From Rhodoblastus acidophilus (lineage in GTDB: Bacteria > Pseudomonadota > Alphaproteobacteria > Rhizobiales > Beijerinckiaceae), in assembly GCF_025961575.1 (NCBI RefSeq), contig NZ_JAOQNX010000012.1, positions 1 through 64,000 of the forward strand: a DNA stretch of 64,000 bases, written 5' to 3'. Shown piece after piece: positions 55,125 through 63,633 of the stretch. Each line of letters starts with the position of its first letter. The first letter of the stretch is position 1. Position numbers and translations under genes: made by a program. The notes beneath the pieces were generated by a model. It had not been told where the DNA came from. It made no database searches and saw only the letters and a list, made by a program, of their open reading frames with translations.

Positions 55125-55976
55125 TCAGAAGCCGGAGGCGAGTTTGACGAGATCGTCCTCGATCTTCGGGGTTTTGGCGAAAATGGCCTCGATCAGCGCT
55201 TCGGCGGAATCGCGCGGCGTCTCGCCCAATTCGACCAGCGCCGCTTTTTCGGCGCGGGGCGTGGGGGCGAACACTTTTTTCACCACGGTCGGCGAGCCGC
55301 GCAGGCCGCATTTGGTGACGTCCTCGATACCGGCGTCCTTGGCGCTCCAGGTGACGATCTGCGCGCGGGCGGCGCGCAGCGCGTCGTCGATCCGGCCGCG
55401 GCGCACGGTGTTGGAGCCTTCCAGCATGGTGATCATCGCCGGCAGGTTGGTCTTGAGCACCTGAACGCCGCCTTCCGAGCGGCGCTCCAGCGTCACCGTG
55501 CCGTTGTCGCCGTTCACCTCGTTGACGGCGGAGACATAGGTGATCTGTTCGAGGTTCAAGCGCTTGGCGATGCCGGGGCCGACCTGCGCGGTGTCGCCGT
55601 CGATGGTCTGCTTGCCGCAGAACACGATGTCGATTTTGCCGAACGTATCGCTGATCTTCTGCAGGGCCGCCGAGAGCGCGAACGAGGTCGCCAGCGTGTC
55701 GGAGCCGGCGAAGAAACGGTCGGTGAGCAGCACGGCGCGGTCGGCGCCAATGGTCAGGGCCTTTCGCAGCGAGTCCGCGGCCATGGGTGGGCCCATGGTC
55801 AGGACGGTGACCTCACCGCCCACCTTGTCGCGCCAGCGCAGGGCTTCTTCCAGCGAGAACAGGTCGTAAGGATTGATGATGGTCGGCACGCCCTGCCGCA
55901 TGATCGTGTTGGTCACCGGATGGACGCGGATTTGCGCCGAGTCTGGGACCTGTTTGATACAAACGACAAAATGCAT
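55125..55976 (-). CDS. fixA: FixA, electron-transfer-flavoprotein beta subunit
   Basis: ATG 55976 (MHFVVCIKQVPDSAQIRVHP) gives 283 residues. NPYDLFSLEEALRWRDKVGGEVTVLTMGPP and IDIVFCGKQTIDGDTAQVGPGIA are the conserved nucleotide-binding segments of the FixA/EtfB family. It takes electrons from NADH and splits them with FixBCX. It is the first gene of the operon and follows the -24/-12 promoter by about 70 bp. The upstream frame extension is not needed and would overlap the promoter. Confidence 0.93.
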   Translation of the reverse strand: MHFVVCIKQVPDSAQIRVHPVTNTIMRQGVPTIINPYDLFSLEEALRWRDKVGGEVTVLTMGPPMAADSLRKALTIGADRAVLLTDRFFAGSDTLATSFALSAALQKISDTFGKIDIVFCGKQTIDGDTAQVGPGIAKRLNLEQITYVSAVNEVNGDNGTVTLERRSEGGVQVLKTNLPAMITMLEGSNTVRRGRIDDALRAARAQIVTWSAKDAGIEDVTKCGLRGSPTVVKKVFAPTPRAEKAALVELGETPRDSAEALIEAIFAKTPKIEDDLVKLASGF

Positions 55977-56044
55977 TTTCGCCTCCGGCGGATCGGTCCG
56001 TGATTGCGGGACCAAAGCTTCGCGCATAGTTCGGGGGTCGCGTC

Positions 56045-56059
56045 GCAAGCTCCGTACCA
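56045..56059 (-). promoter_or_regulatory. Sigma-54 (-24/-12) promoter of fixABCX
   Basis: On the minus strand TGGTAC, five bases, TTGC. The invariant GG and GC are present with correct spacing; one base differs from the TGGCAC consensus. The fixA start is about 70 bp downstream and an NifA site lies about 90 bp upstream. Confidence 0.75.
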
Positions 56060-56143
56060 TCATGATGATTTTCGGGAATCAGCGGAAAACCGGGAGAAAA
56101 TCCGCCCGCACGCGACGGCGGCGCGCGCGGGAGGCCACCAAGC

Positions 56144-56159
56144 TGTCACACTTGCGACA
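56144..56159. promoter_or_regulatory. NifA upstream activating sequence (TGT-N10-ACA)
   Basis: TGT, ten bases, ACA, with dyad-like flanks (TGTCAC/GCGACA). It stands about 90 bp upstream of the -24/-12 promoter, the usual distance for NifA bound to DNA to reach sigma-54 polymerase by looping. Confidence 0.7.
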
Positions 56160-56330
56160 GGCTTGTTGGACGATGGGCGCGAGCGCGCCAGACGTGTCGG
56201 CCGGCGCAGCCCACCATTCGCTTGAGGTCAGGCGCGGTGGACGGGCGGTTGGCGCAGCGTCTCGACCTTGACTTTGCATGCCGCAACGGACATCTGCTCG
56301 GTTTAGAGCGCGTTATGGTATCCATCGCTG

Positions 56331-58349
56331 GTGTCGCTGAAATACAGAGCTGAAATCGACGGCTTGCGCGCTGTCGCCGTCGTTCCCGTCATTCTGGCGC
56401 ATGCCGGGGCGACATGGCTGCCTGCGGGCTTTCTCGGCGTCGACGTCTTCTTCGTCATCAGCGGGTTCCTGATCACCGGCATTATTGCCCAGGAAGCGCA
56501 AAGCGGCGCGTTTTCCTTCGTCGCCTTCTACGAACGCCGCGTCCGCCGCATCCTTCCGGCGCTCTATCTGGTCATGCTCGCGTCCGCATTCGCGGCTTTC
56601 GTATTGTTGTATCCCAACGAACTCCGGACCTTCGCGGAAAGCGTGGTCGCGACCGCCCTGTTCGGCTCGAACATCTATTTCAACGGAAAGATCAGCTATT
56701 TCACGCCCAATGTGGAGACCTATCCGCTCATCCACACCTGGTCACTGGGCGTCGAGGAGCAATATTACGTCCTTGCGCCCTTGGTGCTCGTTTTCGCCCT
56801 CCGTTTCGGGCGCAAGGTCGCGCTCGGCGTGGTCGCCTTGGTGTCGCTGGCGAGCCTGGCCGCGGCGCAAGTCATGTCGGGGATCGACCCGCAGGCCAAT
56901 TTCTATCTCCTGCCGTTTCGCGCCTGGGAGCTCGGCCTCGGCGGCTTGCTGGCGCTGGCGTCGACGCATTTCGGCGCCTATCCCAGAAAATTCCGGCAGG
57001 GCGCGGCGCTGCTCGGCGCTCTGCTGCTCATCGCCAGCTATGTCGCGCTGAGCCAGGATTTGAACATGCCCAATGTCTGGGCGCTCGCGCCGACTGGCGG
57101 CGCCGCCCTCATCCTCGCTTTCGCGCGCGCGGATACATGGATCGGCCGTTTGCTCGGCTCGCGTCCCTTGGTTTTCATCGGCGCGATCAGTTACAGCGCC
57201 TATCTCTGGCACCAGCCGCTGTTCGCCTTCGCGCGGGTGAAAGTCGATGGTGCGCCGCCGTTTTTCGTCATGGCGGCGCTGATTGTGCTGACCTTCGCGC
57301 TCGCCTGGGCGTCCTGGCGGTTCGTCGAGCGCCCGTTTCGCAACCGCGCTTTCCATTCCCGGCGCTGGATTTTCGGGAGCGCCCTCGCCTGCGGCCTCGC
57401 CCTGATCGTCGCCGGCCGCATCACCGTCCTGCAAAATGGTTTTCCCGCGCGCTCGCCTGAATTCGCCGCCATCGCCGACTGGCAGGATCGTCACCTCTCG
57501 GCCGCCGCCGCGCGCTGCCAGTCCGACATGTGGAAGATCGCGGTCAACGAAAACTCCTGCGTGTTCCCCGCCGGGCGCGCGCCCACCATGGCGCTGCTCG
57601 GCGACAGCCACGCCGACGTGCTCGCCGAGAGCCTGGGCGAGGCCGTCGCGCCGTTTTCGCAAGCCGTCAAGGAACTCGCCCACGGCGGCTGCCCGCCGGC
57701 GCGCGGCCTCATCTTCAACGATTCCAAGCGGCGCATGTGTCCGGACTTCATCGACAGCGCGCTGCGCTATCTCGACGATCATAAGGACCTGACGACGCTC
57801 GTCGTTTTCGCGCGATGGCCGGTTCCCTTCGAAAGCGAGTTTGTCGACAATGGCGAAGGCGGCGTCGCCGGGGTTCCCGGCCAGGGCCTTGCGCTGCTGG
57901 ACAAGGTTCCACACTTCGCCGATGCGGACGCGCGCGACGCGGCGCTCGGAAAAGCTTTTCGCGACCAGATAGAAGCCTTTCTGCAAGCGGGGCGTCGCGT
58001 CGTTCTCGTCTATTCCGCGCCGGAGACCGGGTGGAACACGCCGCGCCGCGTCATTCACAACCAGTTCGCGAAAAACCTGTTTGGCGCGCCGCCGCTCAGC
58101 ATCAGCCATGATGTCTATCTGCGGCGGACGCGGGCCGTTCATGCGCAATTGGATCGGATCGGCGACCACCCCAACCTTTTGCGCGTCAAGCCGGAGGAGA
58201 TTTTCTGCAATCGCGCGCGCCCCGGCCGATGCGTGATCGAGCAGGACGGAGCGCCGCTCTATCTCGACGACAATCACCTCAACAGGATCGGCAATGCCCT
58301 GCTCGCGCAAAAAATCGTCGCGGCGATGAAGGGAAAAGGCTGGCTCTGA
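56331..58349 (+). CDS. OafA/YrhL-type acyltransferase with SGNH domain
   Basis: A 672-residue membrane enzyme. Residues 1-345 form the acyltransferase_3 domain with about ten membrane segments; YRAEIDGLRAVAVVPVILAHAG with His24, GFLGVDVFFVISGFLIT and TWSLGVEEQYY are diagnostic. Residues 415-665 form a C-terminal SGNH domain with GDSH at 424-427 and DDNH at 646-649, the catalytic triad. Such fusions transfer acetyl groups onto lipopolysaccharide or other glycans across the membrane. The start is GTG. It is on the opposite strand to the surrounding nif/fix genes and runs tail-to-tail with the Fe-S LRV gene, their stops almost touching. Confidence 0.9.
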   Translation: MSLKYRAEIDGLRAVAVVPVILAHAGATWLPAGFLGVDVFFVISGFLITGIIAQEAQSGAFSFVAFYERRVRRILPALYLVMLASAFAAFVLLYPNELRTFAESVVATALFGSNIYFNGKISYFTPNVETYPLIHTWSLGVEEQYYVLAPLVLVFALRFGRKVALGVVALVSLASLAAAQVMSGIDPQANFYLLPFRAWELGLGGLLALASTHFGAYPRKFRQGAALLGALLLIASYVALSQDLNMPNVWALAPTGGAALILAFARADTWIGRLLGSRPLVFIGAISYSAYLWHQPLFAFARVKVDGAPPFFVMAALIVLTFALAWASWRFVERPFRNRAFHSRRWIFGSALACGLALIVAGRITVLQNGFPARSPEFAAIADWQDRHLSAAAARCQSDMWKIAVNENSCVFPAGRAPTMALLGDSHADVLAESLGEAVAPFSQAVKELAHGGCPPARGLIFNDSKRRMCPDFIDSALRYLDDHKDLTTLVVFARWPVPFESEFVDNGEGGVAGVPGQGLALLDKVPHFADADARDAALGKAFRDQIEAFLQAGRRVVLVYSAPETGWNTPRRVIHNQFAKNLFGAPPLSISHDVYLRRTRAVHAQLDRIGDHPNLLRVKPEEIFCNRARPGRCVIEQDGAPLYLDDNHLNRIGNALLAQKIVAAMKGKGWL

Positions 58350-59108
58350 TCAATTCGGAGTTTCGTCGCGCCGCTCCTTCGCCCGCCGCGCCACCTCCTC
58401 GTCCATGTCGTTGACCAGTTTGATGGCCACCTCGCGCGGGGCGCGGTCGGCGACGACATAGCGCAGCCGCAGGTCGGGATCGTTGACCAGCAGGCTCAGC
58501 GAATCCGGCGCGGCGCGTTCGGCGGCGGCGCGGCGCACCAGCGCGTCCTCATCGTGCAGCAGAGGATAGAGCCGGTTGGTCGCGATCCGCGCGGCGACCT
58601 CGCGGCGGACGCTCGGCGCGGGATCGTCGAGAAACATCGGCAGCAGCGGCGGATCGAGCCGGCGCGCCACGGTCAGACGCACCTGCTCGTTTTCATCCCT
58701 CGCCATGGCGACGAGATCGGCGCCGTCCAGACGCAGCGCGCAGGCCTGCCGCACGGCGCTGCTCTTGTCATGACGCATGTCGCGCACGCGCGCCAGCGGG
58801 AGCTTGAGCGCCGCGACGGCGCGGACCTCCGCCTCCGGGTCCTTCATCAGCCGGGTGAGCTGGAAAGGATTCGCGTATTTCGCCGCCAGCGCCCGCACCT
58901 CGAAATAAAGATGGTCGAGATAGTCGCCGGCATATTCCGGGTTTTTGGCGAAAAAGCCGTCGATGCGCCGCGCGCGCTTATCGCGCACGCAAATGCGCCC
59001 AAGACAGCAACGCCCCCCCTCGCGCAAATTCTGGTGCAGGCAATCCTGACAGGAAAATGTACGGCCGGTCCAATCCTCGGCCGCCTCGTTCTCGTCGGTC
59101 AAAGTCAT
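58350..59108 (-). CDS. 4Fe-4S leucine-rich-variant (LRV) repeat protein, nif-associated
   Basis: ATG 59108 gives 252 residues. Cysteines at 20, 23, 34, 35 and 40 (CQDC, then CCLGRIC) form the N-terminal 4Fe-4S cluster-binding motif. From about 55 onward come helical repeats of about 24 residues with Leu-rich turns (for example DPEAEVRAVAALKLP, DPAPSVRREVAARIA, DPDLRLRYVVADRAP), the LRV fold first described in the Azotobacter vinelandii nif region. Its role in nitrogen fixation is not known. It is preceded by its own -24/-12 promoter, which indicates co-regulation with nitrogenase. Confidence 0.9.
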   Translation of the reverse strand: MTLTDENEAAEDWTGRTFSCQDCLHQNLREGGRCCLGRICVRDKRARRIDGFFAKNPEYAGDYLDHLYFEVRALAAKYANPFQLTRLMKDPEAEVRAVAALKLPLARVRDMRHDKSSAVRQACALRLDGADLVAMARDENEQVRLTVARRLDPPLLPMFLDDPAPSVRREVAARIATNRLYPLLHDEDALVRRAAAERAAPDSLSLLVNDPDLRLRYVVADRAPREVAIKLVNDMDEEVARRAKERRDETPN

Positions 59109-59135
59109 GAAAACCTCGTTCGAGTGTGAACTCAA

Positions 59136-59150
59136 GCAAGGCGCGCGCCA
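59136..59150 (-). promoter_or_regulatory. Sigma-54 (-24/-12) promoter of the LRV Fe-S gene
   Basis: Minus strand TGGCGC, five bases, TTGC, 28 bp before the ATG. The GG and GC at -24 and -12 are in place. No NifA TGT-N10-ACA site was found between it and the end of nifA, so activation may rely on a more degenerate or distant site. Confidence 0.6.
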
Positions 59151-59275
59151 GGGACTGCGGCTCTTCTCACGCGGGAAGGATAAGGGGAGCTGAGCTGGGG
59201 CGCTGGCGACGCGATCGCCGGGAAATCGACCGTTTCAAATGAATTGCGCGCCGGTTTCGCGGCGAATGCCCCCGC

Positions 59276-59332
59276 CCCTTACCCCGGCGCGGGGAAAGGG
59301 AATGGCGCCGTCACGTACAATCAGGCGCCATT
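59276..59332 (-). terminator. Two hairpins after nifA
   Basis: AATGGCGCC/GGCGCCATT (59301-59332) and CCCTT-CCCCG/CGGGG-AAGGG (59276-59300) follow each other just after the nifA stop. Both are strong stems without a T-run, so they probably stop or process the transcript rather than act as classic terminators. Confidence 0.55.
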
Positions 59333-59346
59333 CCGTACACGACGTG

Positions 59347-61164
59347 TCAGAACTTCTTAATGTCGATATTCTGCTTGCGCAGGGCATAGCCGATCTGGCG
59401 CGGAGTGAGGCCGAGCAGGCGCGCCGCCTTGGCTTGCACCCAGCCGGTTTTTTCCAGCGCCTCGATCAGCCGTTCGCGCTCGCTCTTGCCCGGATGCACC
59501 ACCGGACAATGGTCGGGCGAGGGACAGTCGATCGGCAGGCCGCGCTCCAGGGCCTCCGCCGCGTGATCGGCGCAGGCAGAATGCGCGCCGACCGGTTCGA
59601 GCGGCGGCGGCGCGGCCGGCACGAAGGTTTCGGGCGCCGGGCGGGGTTCGGGCGCCGGCTTGTGAGGCTCCGGCGCGGGGCGCGCCGTGATCGGCGGCAT
59701 GGTGGGTTGCGGCGTCGGGCTCGTGTGCAGCCCCGTCAGCGCATTATGACCCTTCCACAAGGTCGCGGAGAGGCAACAGCCTTGCGCGCAGGCCAGATCC
59801 GCTTCGGCGATTTCCCCGCCGGCGGCGAGCGTCGCCGTGCGGCGCACGCAGTTTTCCAGCTCGCGCACATTGCCGGGGAAGGCGCAATGCGACAGCCGTT
59901 CCAGCGCGGCGCCCGAAAAGGTCTTTTCGAAGCCGTTCTCCTGGCCGAACTGTTCCAAGAAACGCTTGGCCAGCAGCTTGATGTCGCCGGGGCGCTCGCG
60001 CAGCGGCGGGATCAGCAGGGTCACCACATTGATGCGGTAATAAAGGTCGGCGCGGAAATCGCCGCGCGCCACCGCCTCTTCGAGGTTGCGGTTGGTGGCG
60101 CAGACGATGCGCACATCCACTTTGAGGGTTTTCGCGCCGCCAACGCGCTCGAACTCGCCCTCTTGCAGCACGCGCAACAGCTTGGCCTGGAACGAGGCGG
60201 AGATTTCGCCGATTTCGTCCAGAAACAATGTGCCGCCATCGGCAAGTTCGAAACGTCCGGCGCGCTGGCCGACCGCGCCGGTGAACGAGCCTTTTTCATG
60301 GCCGAACAGTTCCGATTCGATCACGCTTTCCGGCAGCGCCGCGCAATTGACCTTGACGAACGGCCCCTTGGCGCGAGGCGAGTTTTCATGCACCGCTCGC
60401 GCGAAAAGCTCCTTGCCGGCGCCGGTTTCGCCGCGCAGCAGCACGGTGGCGTTGGAGCGCGCCGCCACTTCGATCTTTTGCAGCAGCGTACGGATCGCGG
60501 GGCTCTCGCCGACGATGAAATCGAATTTTCCACGCGGCGCCGCGGAGGACGGCTTGGAGCCGCCGACTTCGACCAGCGCCTTTTCCAGCCTATGCTGCTC
60601 ACGAATGAGGCGGTCGCGGTCGCGGGCGATCAGCGCATGCATGCGCATCGCCTGGCCCACCAGATTGGCGACCATGGTGAGCAGGCGCACGTCGTCTTCC
60701 AAACGGAAGTCGAGCTTGTTGTTCCATTCGCGGTCGACGGTGAGCGTGCCCTTCGACACGCCGTCCACTTTGATCGGCACGCCGAGGAAGCTGACCTTGG
60801 TCATCGGCGGCAGCAGATGCCGGTAGGCGGTGCCGGTGAAATATTGGTGGGTCGAAATGTCCTCGATCACCAGTGGGACTCCGGTGGCGACGATATGGTC
60901 GATCACCTTCTGCGGCAGCAGGGTTTTGGCGCCGCCCTTGGCGGAGGCGTCCGACGAGGCGGTGATTTCCGGCTCGCCATCCGCGTCCAGAGCCAGGATG
61001 AAGCCGCGCCGCATCTGCATGAACGAGGCGAGCACCGCGATCACCGCGCCCAATGTGCGTTCGAGCGATTGCGCGCCGGTGAGGATTTTCGAGATTTCAT
61101 AGACGCCGGCGAGCGCGACGTCTTTGTAAGCCGGTTCGAACATGACTTTTTCGGCTGAACTCAT
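59347..61164 (-). CDS. nifA: NifA, sigma-54-dependent activator of nitrogen fixation
   Basis: ATG 61164 with a GGAG ribosome site gives 605 residues. An N-terminal GAF domain (about 30-180) is followed by the AAA+ domain: Walker A GETGAGKE at 245-252, the sigma-54-contacting GSFTGA at 292-297 and Walker B GTLFLDE at 311-317. The C-terminal helix-turn-helix is [20 protein letters not shown]. Cys427, Cys439, Cys459 and Cys464 keep the C-X11-C-X19-C-X4-C spacing of NifA proteins that sense oxygen directly. A Pro-rich linker of about 45 residues (484-526) precedes three further Cys (531, 547, 553). It activates the -24/-12 promoters seen here. Confidence 0.95.
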   Translation of the reverse strand: MSSAEKVMFEPAYKDVALAGVYEISKILTGAQSLERTLGAVIAVLASFMQMRRGFILALDADGEPEITASSDASAKGGAKTLLPQKVIDHIVATGVPLVIEDISTHQYFTGTAYRHLLPPMTKVSFLGVPIKVDGVSKGTLTVDREWNNKLDFRLEDDVRLLTMVANLVGQAMRMHALIARDRDRLIREQHRLEKALVEVGGSKPSSAAPRGKFDFIVGESPAIRTLLQKIEVAARSNATVLLRGETGAGKELFARAVHENSPRAKGPFVKVNCAALPESVIESELFGHEKGSFTGAVGQRAGRFELADGGTLFLDEIGEISASFQAKLLRVLQEGEFERVGGAKTLKVDVRIVCATNRNLEEAVARGDFRADLYYRINVVTLLIPPLRERPGDIKLLAKRFLEQFGQENGFEKTFSGAALERLSHCAFPGNVRELENCVRRTATLAAGGEIAEADLACAQGCCLSATLWKGHNALTGLHTSPTPQPTMPPITARPAPEPHKPAPEPRPAPETFVPAAPPPLEPVGAHSACADHAAEALERGLPIDCPSPDHCPVVHPGKSERERLIEALEKTGWVQAKAARLLGLTPRQIGYALRKQNIDIKKF

Positions 61165-61427
61165 CGTTCGGCTCCTTCCACGCGCCAACACACCGAAGGA
61201 TCGCCCTTCAGGCTGCGCCATGCGATGACGGGCCTCGCCCGCTTGCCGTCTTCGAGATTTGAAACACGTATATGGGTGGAAGGCGTCACACCCAGCCGCG
61301 TCCGATATGCGACAAAGATACGCCTCGGCATCGCCTGTGGAAACGCCAAAAAACAGGCGCCAAGCTCAGCTCGCGCCTAAAATTGTCGCAAATTGAACAT
61401 GGGCATCTCCGTAGCCGCCGCAAAAGC

Positions 61428-62276
61428 CTAACAATCCGCGACAATGGTCACTGCAACATCCTTGGGCGGGGCGTAATATGGCGACGATGTGACAAGAATG
61501 TCCGCGCCCCCTAGCGCATAGGCGCGGGCATTGTCGCGCTTCACGCCGCCGGCCGCCGCCAGCAAGGGCCGGCCGTGCAAGCCGCTGAGGGACTTTGACA
61601 GGCGCGCAATCTCTTCGGGCGAAAATTTTTCCGCCTGGATCAGGTGAAAGCGGGCGCGGGCGGCGGCAAGCGCCTGGTCGTGGTCCTTGACCTCGATCGC
61701 CAGTTTTTTCTCCGGCAATTTTTTGCGCAGTTTTGTCGCGACCTCGTCCAGAGTCACGCCGGGCAAGAAGCGCAAATGTTCGGGGAAGACCAGAACGGTT
61801 TCCGACAGGCCGAGCCGGTGCATGACCGCGCCCCCGGCCTCGACGGCGGCGGCGGCGAATTTTTTTGTCCCCGGCGTGTTCTTTCGCGTGCAGGCGACGC
61901 AAATGTCGGGCGCCGCCGCGCGGGCCTCGTCCAGAATGTCGCGTGTCGCGCTGGCGACGCCGGACCAGATTTCGATCAGGGTTTGCGCCACTTTCCAGCC
62001 GCGCAGCAAGGCGGGCGCGGGGCCGCTCGCAGACAGGATCGGCGCGCCCGCCGCGAGCCGGTCGCCGCTGTGGGCGGCCAGCGTCACGCGCGCGCCAGCG
62101 AGCTCAAGCAGACGCGCCGCCGCTTCGGCCAAGGCGACAACCATCGGGCTTCGTGCGGAAAAATCCATGCGGCCGCTGGCGCTGGCGAGGCCGAGCTGGT
62201 CGGTGGTCAAATCGCCGAAGGGGACGTCGTCGTCCAGCAGGCGCTCGAGTTCTGAATCGGAAAAAAGAATCGGCAT
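61428..62276 (-). CDS. modD: ModD, quinolinate phosphoribosyltransferase-like molybdenum-associated protein
   Basis: A 282-residue protein of the quinolinate/nicotinate phosphoribosyltransferase fold. MPILFSDSELERLLDDDVPFGDLTTDQLG is the typical ModD start, and CTRKNTPGTKKFAAAAVEAGGAVMHRLGLSETVLVF is the phosphoribosyl-binding part. ModD genes occur with molybdate-transport and nif genes, but the reaction is not established. Its ATG overlaps the preceding stop by one base. About 260 bp separate it from nifA; no clear promoter of nifA was recognised there. Confidence 0.9.
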   Translation of the reverse strand: MPILFSDSELERLLDDDVPFGDLTTDQLGLASASGRMDFSARSPMVVALAEAAARLLELAGARVTLAAHSGDRLAAGAPILSASGPAPALLRGWKVAQTLIEIWSGVASATRDILDEARAAAPDICVACTRKNTPGTKKFAAAAVEAGGAVMHRLGLSETVLVFPEHLRFLPGVTLDEVATKLRKKLPEKKLAIEVKDHDQALAAARARFHLIQAEKFSPEEIARLSKSLSGLHGRPLLAAAGGVKRDNARAYALGGADILVTSSPYYAPPKDVAVTIVADC

Positions 62277-63121
62277 CAGCGTGAATGGGGGGCGGCCCTA
62301 AAACCTCGTTTCGCTGTCCCCTTTATCGCCGCGAGCGCGGCCTTGGCAAGGTTTTTGGCGTCGGGGTCCAGCCCCCGGCAAGTCCGACCCTCGTCGGGCG
62401 CGATTTCGGCGACCGGCGAGCCCTCGGCGAGCATCAGGCCGTCGCGGGCGAGCCCGACCAGCACGCCATCGAGGCGCGCCCGCACCGAGGCTTCGCCGAT
62501 ACGGCCGATCAAATCGCCGCGCGCCACGGAATCGCCGATCTCGAGCGCCGTATGCCAGACGCCCCGCGCCGGCGTGACGGAGAAAGCGGGGTCGTCGCGA
62601 CCGACTGCGCTCTGGCACGGCTGCTGCGCGACGCAATGATGCACGGCGCCGCAATGGGTGGGCGCCGCCTCAAGGGCGAGATCGCAGTTTTCGCCCACCT
62701 TGAAATGATCGCCCAGTCCGACGGAGAGGCCGACGTAATGGCGGTAATCCGGCGTGGCGGTCGAGGGTTTCAGCCGCGCGTCGATCAGCAACTGGATGCG
62801 GCGCAGCGCCAGCAGATCGCTCAATTGCAGCGGCGTCACCGCGACACAGGCGTCCTCGGCGGCGATTTCGGCGAGATGCACCGCGTCTTCCGCTCTGCGC
62901 GCGCGCACGCCGTCCAATTCGCATTCGTCGTCGTAGAGGGCGTCATCGAAAGACATGCCCCGACGCAGAACCGGCGGGCAGGGCTCGTGGGTGAGGATGA
63001 CGTGATAGCCGCCCTTGCGCAGTCTTACGGCCAAGGCCGAGGCAATCTCATTGGTCCCCAGGATCACCGCGACATCCGCGTCGGTGGCCGAGACGAAATA
63101 AGGAAAGGAAGTCGCGTTCAT
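62276..63121 (-). CDS. YqeB/EF2563-like protein (molybdenum hydroxylase accessory family)
   Basis: ATG 63121 gives 281 residues. VAVILGTNEIASALAVRLRKGGYHVILTHEPCPPVLRRGMSFDDALYDDECELDGVRA matches the start of the YqeB/EF2563 family, seen with selenium-dependent molybdenum hydroxylases: a Rossmann-like GTNEIAS loop, then the RR-SF--A-Y segment. The second half (KVGENCDLALEAAPTHCGAVHH, then EIGDSVARGDLIGRIGEASVRA) fits the family's C-terminal part. Here it is coupled to ModD in a nif region, so a role in molybdenum handling for nitrogenase is likely. The long upstream frame overlapping the next gene is a shadow. Confidence 0.7.
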   Translation of the reverse strand: MNATSFPYFVSATDADVAVILGTNEIASALAVRLRKGGYHVILTHEPCPPVLRRGMSFDDALYDDECELDGVRARRAEDAVHLAEIAAEDACVAVTPLQLSDLLALRRIQLLIDARLKPSTATPDYRHYVGLSVGLGDHFKVGENCDLALEAAPTHCGAVHHCVAQQPCQSAVGRDDPAFSVTPARGVWHTALEIGDSVARGDLIGRIGEASVRARLDGVLVGLARDGLMLAEGSPVAEIAPDEGRTCRGLDPDAKNLAKAALAAIKGTAKRGFRAAPHSR

Positions 63122-63302
63122 GGCCCCGCCCCTCAAAACCCAACCCGCAACGCCCGGCTTTCTTTTGTCCGGGTCATGTTGTCCATGCATGGGTCGCGCC
63201 ATGCGCCGAGGGCCTGACTTGTCGGGATTGTGGGGCCGAATGCGTCCGTTTCGTCGTGAGAATGTCGCAGTGTTTACGAGGCCGTCATGTCCGCGACGGC
63301 GC

Positions 63303-63623
63303 TTAAGCCTTGCGTGTTTCCGAAACCGCGACAAAACCCTCGAAGCGCGGCGGTCCCAGATATAGCCCTTGCGTTTTGGGCGCGCCGGAATGGGCGCGTC
63401 GGAACGCTTCGGATTTGGTCCAGGCTTCAAAAGCCTGTTCGCTTTCCCAGATTGTGTGGGACACGAATGTGGTCGCTTCCTCATCGCTGGCGCCGCGCAG
63501 CAGGTGGAAAACGACAAAACCGGGCATGGCGGGCAAGTCGCTCTGGCGATTGCGCCAGACCTCTTCAAATTGCGCCTCGCGGCCGAGCGCAACGCGGAAA
63601 CGGTTCATGGCGATAAAGGTCAT
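63303..63623 (-). CDS. Antibiotic-biosynthesis-monooxygenase (ABM) domain protein
   Basis: A 106-residue single-domain protein. MNRFRVALGREAQFEEVWRNRQSDLPAMPGFVVFHLLRG and TTFVSHTIWESEQAFEAWTKSEAFRRAH are the conserved ABM/heme-degrading-monooxygenase-like segments. Proteins of this type are often found next to nif genes, but their substrate is not known. It lies 10 bp after the last gene in the window on the same strand, so it is the end of an operon that continues to the right. Confidence 0.8.
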   Translation of the reverse strand: MTFIAMNRFRVALGREAQFEEVWRNRQSDLPAMPGFVVFHLLRGASDEEATTFVSHTIWESEQAFEAWTKSEAFRRAHSGAPKTQGLYLGPPRFEGFVAVSETRKA

Positions 63624-63633
63624 CGGTGCTCCC

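Noticed and set aside
59239..61158. A 639-codon plus-strand frame opposite nifA
   Set aside because: nifA on the other strand carries every expected motif. The frame opposite is a low-complexity Arg/Gly/Ala shadow.
61161..61349. A 62-codon frame ending in ATGA overlap with the nifA start
   Set aside because: It has no ribosome site and no recognisable family. The overlap alone is not enough; conservation in relatives would be needed.
61165..61427. Sigma-54 or FixK/FNR site upstream of nifA
   Set aside because: No TGGC-N8-TTGC pattern or TTGAT-N4-ATCAA was found. Control of nifA cannot be assigned from the sequence.
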